The notes beneath the pieces were generated by a model that was not told where the DNA came from, did no database searches, and saw nothing but the letters and a program-made list of their open reading frames with translations. Shown one piece after another: positions 46,905 to 56,300 of a stretch of 64,000 nucleotides of DNA. Source of the DNA: an uncultured Caulobacterales bacterium (GTDB lineage Bacteria > Pseudomonadota > Alphaproteobacteria > Caulobacterales > Caulobacteraceae); assembly GCA_903840435.1 (NCBI GenBank), contig CAIMFV010000005.1:22962-86961 (forward strand), in the 5' to 3' direction. Numbering within the stretch: the stretch's first letter is position 1; the number at the start of each line of letters is the position of its first letter. The translations under genes were made by a program, and so were the position numbers.

Positions 46905-48296
46905 ATGAAGCCTCGGAACTACGATATTGACGAGTTGCGCCGCCTGGACGTGGCCCACCACCTGCCGCCGCACCAAGACCACGGCCTGATGCGCGACCTT
47001 GGCGGCGCCCGCATCATCACCCGCGCCGAAGGCTGTGTGATCTATGACGGCCATGGCGAAGCGCTGCTCGATGGCATGGCGGGCCTTTGGTGCGTCATGG
47101 TTGGCTATGGACGGGAAGAACTGGCCAAGGTCGCCTATGACCAAATGGTCGAGCTGCCCTATTACAATGCCTTCTTTAAAACCGCGACGCCGCCCGCCAT
47201 CAAGCTCGCGGAGCGTCTGTCCAATTTGCTCGGCGGTCACCTCAGCCACATTTTTTTCAATAGCTCCGGCTCGGAAGCCATCGACACGGTGATGCGCACG
47301 GCCCGCTTCTATTGGCAGATCAAGGGCGAGCCGCAGCGTAGCGTCTTCATCGCCCGCCATAACGCCTATCACGGCTCAACCATTGCAGGGACGAGCCTTG
47401 GCGGTATGGCCTTTATGCGCAGCCAGGGCGGGCCCTTGCTCGGCGATATTGAGCACATCATGCAGCCCTACAAGTTCAATCTGGGCTTTGACGAAACCGA
47501 GGAGGCGTTTTGCGCCCGCGCCGTGCAAGAGCTGGAAGATAAGATCCTCGCGGTCGGGCCAGAGCGGGTCGCGGCCTTTATCGGCGAACCGGTGCAAGGC
47601 GCAGGCGGGGTCATCATTCCGCCGAAAGACTATTGGCCGCGCATTGAGGCTGTGTGTCGAAAATACGGCATTTTGCTCGTCTGCGATGAAGTCATTTGCG
47701 GCTTTGGCCGACTAGGCGCTTGGTTTGGCCACCACCATTACGGCGTCAAACCTGACCTCGTCTCCATGGCGAAGGGACTGTCGTCCGGCTATCTACCGAT
47801 TTCGGCCGTCGGCGTCGCTGACCATATTGTCGAGGCCTTGCGCGGCTATGGCGACGACTTTGTCCATGGCTATACCTATTCAGGTCACCCGACCTGCGCC
47901 GCCGTTGCGCTTGCCAATCTCGACATTATCGAGCGTGAGGGCTTGGTAGAGCGGACCCGCGACGACACAGGTCCCTATCTCGCCAAGGCCTTTGCCGAGC
48001 TTGCCAAGCATCCCTTGGTCGGCGAGGCCCGCTCGCTCGGCCTGATCGGCGCGGTCGAGATTGTCTCAGAGCCCGGGACCAATCACCGTTTCGGCGGCAA
48101 GGAAGGCAAGGCTGGCCTGATCGTTCGCGACCTGTGCATCCAGAACGGCCTGATGGTACGGGCCGTGCGCGACAGCCTGGTGTTCTCGCCGCCCTTGATC
48201 ATCACCCACGCCCAGATCGATCAGGCGGTGTCCACCATCGCCAAGTCGCTTGATGCCGCCCTGCCCGCGCTGAAGGCCGTCAGCTACGATAGCTAG
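46905..48296 (+). CDS. spuC: Putrescine/diamine-pyruvate aminotransferase, SpuC-like (class III)
   Basis: A 463-residue PLP-dependent omega-aminotransferase. It has GLWCVMVGYGREELAKVAYDQM near the N-terminus, IFFNSSGSEAIDTVMR for phosphate binding, and the PLP Asp in LLVCDEVICGFGRLG. The Schiff-base Lys is in SMAKGLSSGYLPISAV. In pseudomonads SpuC transaminates putrescine to 4-aminobutyraldehyde, a second entry route feeding the same aldehyde dehydrogenase. AAGGGAAG precedes; ATG 46905 gives better spacing than 46902. Confidence 0.88.
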   Translation: MKPRNYDIDELRRLDVAHHLPPHQDHGLMRDLGGARIITRAEGCVIYDGHGEALLDGMAGLWCVMVGYGREELAKVAYDQMVELPYYNAFFKTATPPAIKLAERLSNLLGGHLSHIFFNSSGSEAIDTVMRTARFYWQIKGEPQRSVFIARHNAYHGSTIAGTSLGGMAFMRSQGGPLLGDIEHIMQPYKFNLGFDETEEAFCARAVQELEDKILAVGPERVAAFIGEPVQGAGGVIIPPKDYWPRIEAVCRKYGILLVCDEVICGFGRLGAWFGHHHYGVKPDLVSMAKGLSSGYLPISAVGVADHIVEALRGYGDDFVHGYTYSGHPTCAAVALANLDIIEREGLVERTRDDTGPYLAKAFAELAKHPLVGEARSLGLIGAVEIVSEPGTNHRFGGKEGKAGLIVRDLCIQNGLMVRAVRDSLVFSPPLIITHAQIDQAVSTIAKSLDAALPALKAVSYDS

Positions 48297-48313
48297 CCTT
48301 AAAGGAGCCCCCC

Positions 48314-50242
48314 ATGCGCCCTCCCCGCGGACGTGATCTTGAGCTTGGCATGGGACGGAAAATCCTGCGCCGAGATGTGCTAGGCGGCGCAGGCCTTGGC
48401 GTGGCGGCGGCGTTTGGGGGCAAGGGCGCATTCGCAGCAATGGCGGAGCCAAGCCCGCAAGATCAGCCGGGCTATTATCCCCCACGTCTGCAAGGCTTGC
48501 GGGGCAGTCATCCCGGTTCGTTTGAGCAGGCCCACGCCCTGCGCGACGGCGCCCAAACCTTGCGACCCTTGGATACGGGTGAACACTATGATCTTGTGGT
48601 CGTGGGCGCAGGCTTAAGTGGGCTCTCCGCCGCCTATTTCTACCGAAAGGCCCATCCGAACGCCCGGGTGCTCATTCTCGACAATCATGATGATTTTGGC
48701 GGCCATGCCAAACGCAATGAGGTGGTGCTTGGAGGCGAGACCCATCTGGCCAATGGCGGCACCTTAGAAATTGACAGTCCACGCGCCTATAGCGCCGTCG
48801 CGGACGGACTGCTGCGTGATTTGGGGGTGGATCCGATCACTTTTGAAAAGGCCTATCACGACCGCAACTTCTACGCCCAACGCGGCATGGGGCTTGGGGT
48901 GTTTTTTGATAAGGAGACCTTTGGCGAGGACAGGCTGGTGGCGGGCCTGCCCAATGTCCGAGACACCTTGCCAACGGTAGAGGCTGTCGACCGGTTCTTG
49001 GCGGCGACCCCGCTCACGGATAAGGCGCGCGCCGATTTGCGCCGCGTCTTTGTCGGCCCGGTGACCGCATGGCCCGACAAGTCCTCGGAGGTCAAAAAAG
49101 ACCTGCTGTCGCGGATGAGTTATGAGGCCTATCTGCGCGATATGGTGGGGGTGGGACCAAGCGCCCTCAATGTCTTGCACAGCATCACCAAGGGTGAGTG
49201 GACGGTTGGGATTGACGCGGTGTCGGCGCTCGACTGTTGGGGGTTCGGCTTTCCAGGCTTTCTTGGCTTGAACCTCGCCCCAGGACCCACGGATCGGATG
49301 AGCTTTACGCCGAAAGGCTATTGCCAGGGCGGCAGCTATGTTTTCCACTTTCCAGACGGCAATGCCAGCTTGGCACGGCTCTTGGTGCGCGCCCTCGTGC
49401 CAGAGGCGCTTTCAGGTAAAGATGCCATCGACATCGTCACGGCCCGGACGGACTATGCGGCGCTGGATCGCCAGACCTCGCCGGTGCGCATCCGCCTTTC
49501 AAGTCCCGTCGTCAGTGTGCGCCATGACGGCCCGCCCAATGCCGCCTCGCAGGTCGAGATTACCTATCTGCGCGGCGGCAGGACCTATGGAGTTCGCGCC
49601 TCCAAGGTGGTCATGGCCTGTTGGAACATGATGATCCCCTATCTGTGCCCCGACCTGCCAGATGGGCAGAAGGCTGCCATGCACGAGTTGGTCAAGGAAC
49701 CGCTCGTCTATACCACGGTGGGCTTGAGCGACTGGCGGGCTTTCGAAGCGCTGAAGGTCGCCTCCATCTGGGCCCCAAATGGCTATTTCTCATCGCTCTA
49801 TCTCAATCAAAAGGTGGCGATGGGCGACTATGTCGGCCCAACGACGCCCGACCGTCCGACGCTGCTGCACCTGACCCGCACGCCCTGCGCAGCAGGCCTT
49901 CCCGAACACGATCAGAACCGGATTGGCCGGTCCGAACTCCTGGCGACTTCGTTTGAAACCTTTGAGCGCGAACTGCGCACTCAACTCGCCAAAATCTTGG
50001 CGCCGGCAGGGTTTGACCCGGCCAAAACCATTTCAGCCATCATCGTCAACCGCTGGCCGCATGGCTATGCGCCGGAACGCAACTTCCTCTGGGAGGCAGA
50101 ACTGCCCGACGAAGCCCTGCCCCAAACCCTCGCCCGCAAGCCCTTTGGCCGCATCGCTATCGCCAATTCCGACTGCGGCGGCGGCGCCTATACCGATGTC
50201 GCCATCGAGATGGCCTGGCGAGCGGTTGCGGAGTTGGGGTGA
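48314..50242 (+). CDS. spdH: Tat-exported FAD-dependent spermidine dehydrogenase
   Basis: A 642-residue flavoprotein. The N-terminus has a twin-arginine signal (LRRDVLGGAGLGVAAAFGG) ending near FAAMAEP, so the enzyme works in the periplasm. The FAD motif is DLVVVGAGLSGLSAAYFYRKAHP, followed by ILDNHDDFGGHAKRNE. This and the C-terminal IVNRWPHGYAPERNFLW match the spermidine dehydrogenase group (PA3713-like). It would cut spermidine to 1,3-diaminopropane and 4-aminobutanal before uptake. A strong AAAGGAG precedes ATG 48314. It closes the operon. Confidence 0.82.
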   Translation: MRPPRGRDLELGMGRKILRRDVLGGAGLGVAAAFGGKGAFAAMAEPSPQDQPGYYPPRLQGLRGSHPGSFEQAHALRDGAQTLRPLDTGEHYDLVVVGAGLSGLSAAYFYRKAHPNARVLILDNHDDFGGHAKRNEVVLGGETHLANGGTLEIDSPRAYSAVADGLLRDLGVDPITFEKAYHDRNFYAQRGMGLGVFFDKETFGEDRLVAGLPNVRDTLPTVEAVDRFLAATPLTDKARADLRRVFVGPVTAWPDKSSEVKKDLLSRMSYEAYLRDMVGVGPSALNVLHSITKGEWTVGIDAVSALDCWGFGFPGFLGLNLAPGPTDRMSFTPKGYCQGGSYVFHFPDGNASLARLLVRALVPEALSGKDAIDIVTARTDYAALDRQTSPVRIRLSSPVVSVRHDGPPNAASQVEITYLRGGRTYGVRASKVVMACWNMMIPYLCPDLPDGQKAAMHELVKEPLVYTTVGLSDWRAFEALKVASIWAPNGYFSSLYLNQKVAMGDYVGPTTPDRPTLLHLTRTPCAAGLPEHDQNRIGRSELLATSFETFERELRTQLAKILAPAGFDPAKTISAIIVNRWPHGYAPERNFLWEAELPDEALPQTLARKPFGRIAIANSDCGGGAYTDVAIEMAWRAVAELG

Positions 50243-50321
50243 AGTCCAAGTAAATGCGTTCGCAAGATCTTAGGATTCGCTAGCCTACACATCTCGCAAA
50301 TTCAGAGATCTGGAGAGTTTT

Positions 50322-51344
50322 TTGGCTAATCGATCACTGAAAATCATTTTTGCAGTGACATTAGTCACAATAATTGGCTGCATTATTGTGATCGGAGGGA
50401 TTTGGTCAAAGTACGGCGCGTATGGTTTCGGCGTTATTTATCGAAGGGGTGGCTCCTATTGGCGCGTCATGACGGCCGATGATCCTCGCCTATCTCCCGC
50501 GATGCGCGCGTCGCTCAAGACCCCGCAACCGGATGCCGTCAGCGGTCCAATCGTTTGGACAACCAGAAGCCTTGGATTCGAAACTGCTGAAATGCCCGTA
50601 ATCGTCGAGGGAAAGACCTTAGACGTCATATTGCTGAACAGAATAGACCCAGAGAACTATAGCTTTACGGTTCGAAACGCGCCGAAGGGCGATATTGGAA
50701 TTGACGAATGGGAAAAAGAGCTACCGGATTCGCTTTTGATTGTGAACGGGAGCTATTTCGGTCTGAAAGGCTATCCCGACACGCCCGTCAAAATGAACGG
50801 CGTTTTTGCTGGACCTTCGAAATATCAGGCGACGGCTGGCGCGTTCGTTTCGCGCGACGGACAAGCCGACATTATTGATTTACGCAGGAGGAACTGGAAT
50901 TCAGCGCTTGAGCACTCTGAAAACGCAATGGTTTCCTATCCGCTCCTGATTGGGGACGACGGAACAACGCACGTCACAACTCAAAGCCGTTGGCTCGCCA
51001 ATAGAACTTTCGTTGGCAAGGACACCAATGGCCGGATCATTATTGGCACAACTCAGGACGCCTTTTTCAATCTGGACTCGTTGGCGAAATTTCTCAGAAA
51101 GGCACCGCTAGGACTGACCCTGGCTCTGAACCTCGATGGCGGCCCAATCGCATGTCAGAGCGTGAGGATTGGTGCCTATCACCGAAAACTCTACGCTCGA
51201 TGGGAAGCCCAAGTCAGCGGCGCGGGTGTCAAACTCCTAAGCTGGCCGCTAAACTCAGCAACCTGGGCAATGCCGATGGCGCTTACCGTTGAGCGTAGAT
51301 CAGACCCGATGCCTGAACCTGGGGCCTCAATCCGAAAGCGGTGA
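50322..51344 (+). CDS. Phosphodiester glycosidase family protein (NAGPA/DUF2233), membrane anchored
   Basis: A 340-residue protein with one N-terminal membrane segment (IIFAVTLVTIIGCIIVIGGIW). A DUF2233-like domain follows, with VNGSYFG (about 144-150), VSYPLLI and LNLDGGPIACQ (about 271-281). These motifs belong to the phosphodiester alpha-N-acetylglucosaminidase fold, which removes sugars from phosphodiesters or spore and wall polymers. TTG 50322 is taken because GGAGAG lies just upstream. The first third is visibly AT-richer than neighbouring genes, hinting at a different origin. It converges on the beta-lactamase-like gene. Confidence 0.75.
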   Translation: MANRSLKIIFAVTLVTIIGCIIVIGGIWSKYGAYGFGVIYRRGGSYWRVMTADDPRLSPAMRASLKTPQPDAVSGPIVWTTRSLGFETAEMPVIVEGKTLDVILLNRIDPENYSFTVRNAPKGDIGIDEWEKELPDSLLIVNGSYFGLKGYPDTPVKMNGVFAGPSKYQATAGAFVSRDGQADIIDLRRRNWNSALEHSENAMVSYPLLIGDDGTTHVTTQSRWLANRTFVGKDTNGRIIIGTTQDAFFNLDSLAKFLRKAPLGLTLALNLDGGPIACQSVRIGAYHRKLYARWEAQVSGAGVKLLSWPLNSATWAMPMALTVERRSDPMPEPGASIRKR

Positions 51345-51349
51345 GGCCT

Positions 51350-52489
51350 TCACCCAAGATTGAGCTCATTAAAGCTTGGTGGCTGTTCGGGATTATAGGC
51401 CTTCAGCGCCAATTGCAGCGCCTTTTGGCAGGCGATTTCGTTATCGGCGTTGCAGGCGACGATGACGGCGAGATCGCGCTCGGGGGCGATGACGACGCTG
51501 TGCCGCCACAAGCCATTCGAGCCCTCATGGCCGATCACAGGACCCTTGGCCCAGCCGAGCTCGGGCTTGAGCCGCCAGCCGAGCGCATAGGTGCTGGTGG
51601 TGCTGTCATAGGGGCGGGCGAGACGCGAGAGTTGGTCTGGCGATAGCCATCCGCCGCCATTGGTCAGGACCAATTGGATAAAGCGAGCATAGCTGGCGAG
51701 CGACAGATGGACGCCGGTGGCTGGCTGCATGACAGCGGGATAGTCGGCAAACTCGCCTGGGGGCACGGCGACATAGGCGCCATCCGGTCCAAGCCGATGG
51801 CCACTCGGATTTTCGCCTAAGGGGGCACCGAACCCCGCCTCGGCTGCGCCCCACCAATCAAACGCCTCGTCATGGGCGAGATCGATGAAGTCTTGGTCGC
51901 AAACGGCCTCCATGGCCGCGCCTGCCAAAATATAGTTGGCCCGGGCCAGGAGAAACGGTCCTGAGGCAAGGCTTGGCGGTTCGGCGAGGAGTTGCGCCGC
52001 CAATTCCGCCCGCTGGACCCGAGCGGGCCGTGTGTCGGCGTGGCGGGCATTCAGCCATTCAGGCGTGATCCAAACCCGATCATCGACGCCTGTGCGGTGG
52101 GCGAACAGCGCCTTGGCCGTTTGGGACTTCCAACCCGCATCAAGGCTAAGCTTGGGGAAGAGCTCAGAAATCGGCGTGTCCCAATGTAGCCGTCCGGCCT
52201 GGACCAAACGCGCATATATTGCCGAGGTGACGCCCATAGTATTGTCGGCGATCAGCCAGGCATCCTCAGGCGCGACTTTCAAGCGGCCACCTGCGCGGCG
52301 AAGCCCTTGGACGCTGATTACCGGAGGCCCTTTTGCCGTCACCACCGCAACGGCAAGCGCTGGCACCTTTTCCGACGTCAGGACCTGCCGTAAATCGAGT
52401 TTCGGTTCAGCAGCCAGACTGAAACCCGGCGACATCAAGCCTCCGGTCAGGGCGGCGGCGGCGGTCATTAGGGCGCGACGGTTCATCAT
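51350..52489 (-). CDS. Class C beta-lactamase/esterase-fold protein lacking catalytic residues
   Basis: A 379-residue exported protein (signal MMNRRALMTAAAALTGGLMS, ending near FSLAAEP) with the serine beta-lactamase/DD-peptidase-like fold. LFAHRTGVDD (128-137) and the third motif HEG (321-323) are kept. The SxxK position, normally in I-x-S-N-T-K, reads IADNTM, so Ser is Asp82 and Lys is Met85. The YSN element reads LAR (181-183) before the conserved ANYILAGAAME. A serine hydrolase mechanism is therefore not possible as drawn. A non-catalytic binding role or a new chemistry is inferred. No frameshift is seen. Confidence 0.82.
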   Translation of the reverse strand: MMNRRALMTAAAALTGGLMSPGFSLAAEPKLDLRQVLTSEKVPALAVAVVTAKGPPVISVQGLRRAGGRLKVAPEDAWLIADNTMGVTSAIYARLVQAGRLHWDTPISELFPKLSLDAGWKSQTAKALFAHRTGVDDRVWITPEWLNARHADTRPARVQRAELAAQLLAEPPSLASGPFLLARANYILAGAAMEAVCDQDFIDLAHDEAFDWWGAAEAGFGAPLGENPSGHRLGPDGAYVAVPPGEFADYPAVMQPATGVHLSLASYARFIQLVLTNGGGWLSPDQLSRLARPYDSTTSTYALGWRLKPELGWAKGPVIGHEGSNGLWRHSVVIAPERDLAVIVACNADNEIACQKALQLALKAYNPEQPPSFNELNLG

Positions 52490-52533
52490 TGGCCCTGGTT
52501 GCCAAAAATACGGGGCGAGAACAAGGCAGAGCC

Positions 52534-53220
52534 CTATTCGGCCAAGAGGCGATCAATCCTGTCCTTGGCATTGGGTCCGGTCCAGTCAGCGTCGCCATCG
52601 ACCCGCGCGCGCACCCGCCCTTGCCGGTCCAGCAAAAAGCTGGCGGGCACGCCGACCACGGGAGGCGTCATGGCCGGCGGTAGGGAATAGGTGGGGTCTT
52701 GGTGAAAGCGCAAGGGCGCATTGGCGGCAATAAAGGCCTTGGCCTTGTCGGTGGCTCGTGGGCTATCGATACTGATCGGCAAGATCACCACATCGCGCCC
52801 GCTATAGGCGGCTTGCAGCTTGGCCAGGGCTGGCATTTCCACCCGACACGGACCGCACCAAGTCGCCCAGAAGTTCACCAGCACCACCTTGCCGTGAAAA
52901 TCCTTCAGCTGGACAGATTTTCCGCTGGCGTCGACAAAGGTAGCGTCTGGCGCCGCTGGACTGGCTGAGGCTGGAGTGAGCTGCGGAATAATATGCAGCG
53001 CGGGTCCCGCCCCTTGGCTTTCCGCGGCGACCGCCCCGCCGGAATTGGCGGCAGGTGTCCAAGATTCGCCACTTGGACCGCGTCTATGTTCGGCTTCGGG
53101 TTTGAAGAAGCCCCCCAAGCTGATGTAGAGGACGCCGACCACGACCGCGACGCTCAAGGCGATCCCTCCGGATTGCCACCGAATTTGCGGCCCCTTGGGC
53201 GCTTTTGAAGGTTCACCCAT
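52534..53220 (-). CDS. TlpA-like membrane-anchored thiol-disulfide oxidoreductase
   Basis: A 228-residue protein with a short cytoplasmic start, one membrane anchor (about 19-38) and a Pro/Ala-rich periplasmic linker. The TlpA/AhpC-type thioredoxin domain follows, with the redox motif WCGPC (Cys122, Cys125) in [14 protein letters not shown] and the cis-Pro in VVGVPASF. It reduces periplasmic disulfides, often for cytochrome c or copper-protein assembly. Its ATG 53220 overlaps the argH ATG on the opposite strand by two bases. Confidence 0.88.
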   Translation of the reverse strand: MGEPSKAPKGPQIRWQSGGIALSVAVVVGVLYISLGGFFKPEAEHRRGPSGESWTPAANSGGAVAAESQGAGPALHIIPQLTPASASPAAPDATFVDASGKSVQLKDFHGKVVLVNFWATWCGPCRVEMPALAKLQAAYSGRDVVILPISIDSPRATDKAKAFIAANAPLRFHQDPTYSLPPAMTPPVVGVPASFLLDRQGRVRARVDGDADWTGPNAKDRIDRLLAE

Positions 53221-54643
53221 GCACGATCCGTCCTCTGCCAATCCCAAACCCAGCAAAGGTCAGGATATATGGGGTGGACGCTTCGAACGCGAGCCCGCAG
53301 AGCTGATGCAGGCCATCAATGTCTCGATCGGCTTCGATAAACGTCTGTGGGCCCAGGATTTGGCCGGGTCGAAAGCCCATGCGGCGATGTTGCGGGCGCA
53401 AGGCGTGCTGAACGCCACCGATGAAGCGGCGATCCAATCTGGCCTGGACCAGATCCGGACCGAGATCGAACAAGGTCGCTTTCCCTTCCGCGACCAGTAT
53501 GAAGACATCCACATGAATGTGGAGGCGAGGCTGGCGGAATTGATCGGCGAGGCGGCCGGGCGTCTGCATACGGCGCGCTCACGTAATGATCAGGTGGCGA
53601 CCGACTTTCGGCTCTATGTGCGCGACGCCTGCCATCACGCGCACCAAAGACTTATCGCACTGGTGAAGGCGCTTTTGGCCCGGGCTGAGGAAGAGGCTGA
53701 AACCTTGATGCCGGGCTTCACCCATTTGCAACCGGCCCAGCCGGTAACGTTTGGCCATCATCTAATGGCCTATGTGGAAATGTTCGGGCGCGATGCGGCG
53801 CGATTTAAGGATGCTTCGGCACGGATGAATGAGTGCCCGCTTGGCGCCGCCGCGCTCGCAGGGTCGCCCTTTCCCATTGATCGCCACGCCACAGCGGCGG
53901 CACTCGGCTTTGCCGGTCCGACCCGCAACTCGCTCGACAGTGTGTCCGATCGTGATTTCGCGCTTGAAGCGCTTAGCGCCGCCTCGATTACCGCGACCCA
54001 TCTGTCACGGATGGCGGAGGAGATCGTCATCTGGTCGACGCCACAATTTGGCTTCATCAGCCTGTCCGACGCCTTCACCACCGGCTCGTCGATCATGCCG
54101 CAAAAGAAAAATCCCGATGCTGCCGAATTGGTGCGGGCCAAGACCGGACGCATCTTTGGCGCTTTGACCAGCCTCACCCTGGTGATGAAGGGGCTGCCCT
54201 TGGCCTATTCGAAGGACATGCAAGAAGACAAGGTGCCGGTTTTCGAAGCGTTTGATGCACTGGACTTGGCGCTGGCCGCCATGGCAGGCATGATCCTTGA
54301 CCTGACGCCCAATCGCGAACGGATGGCTGCTGCGGCGGCGTCCGGCTTTTCGACTGCGACGGACTTGGCCGACTGGCTGGTGCGCGAGCTCGACATTCCC
54401 TTCCGCCGGGCCCATCACATCACCGGCGCCAGTGTCAAACGGGCTGAAGCCTTAGGGGTCGATTTGCCCAATTTGCCGCTGAGCGAACTTCAGGCCTTGG
54501 AGCCACGAATTCATCAGGCCATCTATCAGGTCTTGACGGCGGAGCGCTCGGTCGCCAGCCGTCTCAGCTTTGGCGGCACAGCGCCAAGTGAAGTTCGTCG
54601 CCAAATCGCCTTCTGGAAGGAACGTTTACAAAATGAAGCCTAA
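53219..54643 (+). CDS. argH: Argininosuccinate lyase
   Basis: A 474-residue enzyme that splits argininosuccinate to arginine and fumarate, the last step of arginine synthesis. It has [19 protein letters not shown], the [20 protein letters not shown] motif, the active-site His in [14 protein letters not shown] and the fumarase/ASL signature [19 protein letters not shown] 53219 follows GAAGG. The lipoprotein gene overlaps its end by 11 bases and lysA follows, a conserved alphaproteobacterial order. Confidence 0.96.
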   Translation: MHDPSSANPKPSKGQDIWGGRFEREPAELMQAINVSIGFDKRLWAQDLAGSKAHAAMLRAQGVLNATDEAAIQSGLDQIRTEIEQGRFPFRDQYEDIHMNVEARLAELIGEAAGRLHTARSRNDQVATDFRLYVRDACHHAHQRLIALVKALLARAEEEAETLMPGFTHLQPAQPVTFGHHLMAYVEMFGRDAARFKDASARMNECPLGAAALAGSPFPIDRHATAAALGFAGPTRNSLDSVSDRDFALEALSAASITATHLSRMAEEIVIWSTPQFGFISLSDAFTTGSSIMPQKKNPDAAELVRAKTGRIFGALTSLTLVMKGLPLAYSKDMQEDKVPVFEAFDALDLALAAMAGMILDLTPNRERMAAAAASGFSTATDLADWLVRELDIPFRRAHHITGASVKRAEALGVDLPNLPLSELQALEPRIHQAIYQVLTAERSVASRLSFGGTAPSEVRRQIAFWKERLQNEA

Positions 54644-54995
54644 AATCGAGATCCTTCTGGGACTGGGCCTGGCACTTAGCCTCACCGCGTGCGGCAAGGT
54701 TGGCCCATTGGCGACCCCGCCCCCCTTGATCGGGGAAAAGGCCAAGGCCGACTACCAAGCGAAAATTGCCGCAGAAGCCGCAGCCAAGGCCGCCAAGGCC
54801 AAGGCGCAAAACCAACCGACGGCTAATCCCAATGCTGTGGCCGACCAGCCAGACCCGACCCTCGATAATCGGCCCAAATCGACCCGCGACATCCAAGACC
54901 CTAATCAGAAGCTGACGCCGCTGCGCGCCACGCCCGTTGACGGATCGCCTAATCCCTTTGGCGGGCCGGTGTCGGTGACGCCGCCAAACCTATGA
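54633..54995 (+). CDS. Small LptM-like lipoprotein between argH and lysA
   Basis: A 120-residue lipoprotein with the lipobox [12 protein letters not shown] (Cys20), the usual start of LptM/YifL-type lipoproteins (CGxxGPL). The mature part is Ala/Lys/Pro-rich and unstructured in appearance. It overlaps argH by 11 bases and lysA by 4 (ATGA, 54992-54995), so all three are translationally coupled. YifL/LptM helps LPS-transporter LptD mature in enterobacteria; the same role here is an inference. Confidence 0.75.
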   Translation: MKPKIEILLGLGLALSLTACGKVGPLATPPPLIGEKAKADYQAKIAAEAAAKAAKAKAQNQPTANPNAVADQPDPTLDNRPKSTRDIQDPNQKLTPLRATPVDGSPNPFGGPVSVTPPNL

Positions 54996-56284
54996 ACCAT
55001 TTCGAAGACCGGCCCGGCCCCTCTGGCGAGGGCGAGCTTTGGTGTGAAGACGTCCGTTTGGCTGAGATCGCCGAACAGGTCGGCACGCCCGTTTATGTCT
55101 ATTCCAGCGCCACACTGCGTCGCCACTATCAGGTGTTCCGCGATGCGCTGCGCCAGGCGCTTGGACCGGATCGAGACATCTTGATTGCCTATGCCGTGAA
55201 GGCGAACGCCAATCTCTCGGTGATCAAAACCCTGAGTGATCTAGGCGCAGGGGCGGATACGGTTTCTGAGGGTGAAATTCGTCGCGCCCTGGCGGCGGGC
55301 GTGCCAGCAGATCGGGTGATTTTTTCTGGCGTCGGCAAGACGGACGCAGAACTTGCCTTCGCGCTGTCTGTGGGCGTCGCAGAAATCAATATCGAGTCGG
55401 AGTCAGAGCTCGAACGGCTTGGCCAGATTGCCGCGCGGCTGAACCGGCGACCCGCCGTTGCCATTCGGGTCAATCCCGATGTCGGCGCAGGTGGCCACGC
55501 CAAGATCACCACCGGTAAGGCGGATTCCAAATTCGGCGTCTCCTTGATGGAAGCCAAGCGGCTCTACCGCCGCGCCTCGACCCACGCAAACCTCAATGCT
55601 GTTGGGCTCGCCTGTCACATTGGCAGCCAGATATCTGACCTCACACCGTTGGAATCGGCCTTTGTCACAATGCGCGAGATGGCGCGCGACTTGCGGGCGG
55701 AAGGCTTTCCGGTCAGCCGACTGGATCTGGGCGGCGGGCTCGGTGCGCCCTATGCCGATGCGCCGGACCCACCCTCGCCCGCCGATTACGCGGCCATGGT
55801 GGCGCGGGTCTTTGCCAAGTTCGACGTCAATCTTGCCTTTGAGCCCGGACGGATGTTGGTGGCCAATGCTGGGGTCCTCCTGACCCGCGTCATTACCCGG
55901 CATGACCGCCCGGAGGGGCGTAAATTTGTGGTGGTCGATGCCGGAATGAACGACCTCCTTCGCCCATCACTCTATGACGCCTACCACGCCATTCGGCCCG
56001 TGCGACAAGGCAATGGCGCGCCGCTTGAGGCGTTCGACGTGGTAGGGCCGATCTGCGAGACCGGCGACATCTTCGCCAAGGACCGCAGCCTACCCAACCT
56101 TGGCGAAGGCGATTTGGTGGCCATGCTGTCGGCGGGCGCCTATGGCGCCTCGATGGGAAGCGAGTATAACGCCCGCCCTCTTGCGGCAGAAGTCTTGGTT
56201 CAAGGTGCGCGCTTTGCCGTCATCCGCCGCCGCCCGACCTATGAGGACATGCTGGCGCGCGAGACCTTGGCTGACTTTCTGTAA
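54992..56284 (+). CDS. lysA: Diaminopimelate decarboxylase
   Basis: A 430-residue PLP enzyme making lysine from meso-diaminopimelate. The PLP Lys lies in IAYAVKANANLSV, with GADTVSEGEIRRAL and HIGSQISDL. LDLGGGLGAPY and the EPGRMLVANAG motif follow, then CETGDIFAKDR with the substrate Cys, and SAGAYGASMGSEYNARP. Start ATG 54992 overlaps the lipoprotein stop. Confidence 0.96.
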   Translation: MNHFEDRPGPSGEGELWCEDVRLAEIAEQVGTPVYVYSSATLRRHYQVFRDALRQALGPDRDILIAYAVKANANLSVIKTLSDLGAGADTVSEGEIRRALAAGVPADRVIFSGVGKTDAELAFALSVGVAEINIESESELERLGQIAARLNRRPAVAIRVNPDVGAGGHAKITTGKADSKFGVSLMEAKRLYRRASTHANLNAVGLACHIGSQISDLTPLESAFVTMREMARDLRAEGFPVSRLDLGGGLGAPYADAPDPPSPADYAAMVARVFAKFDVNLAFEPGRMLVANAGVLLTRVITRHDRPEGRKFVVVDAGMNDLLRPSLYDAYHAIRPVRQGNGAPLEAFDVVGPICETGDIFAKDRSLPNLGEGDLVAMLSAGAYGASMGSEYNARPLAAEVLVQGARFAVIRRRPTYEDMLARETLADFL

Positions 56285-56300
56285 AGGCCTGCCGCGCGCG

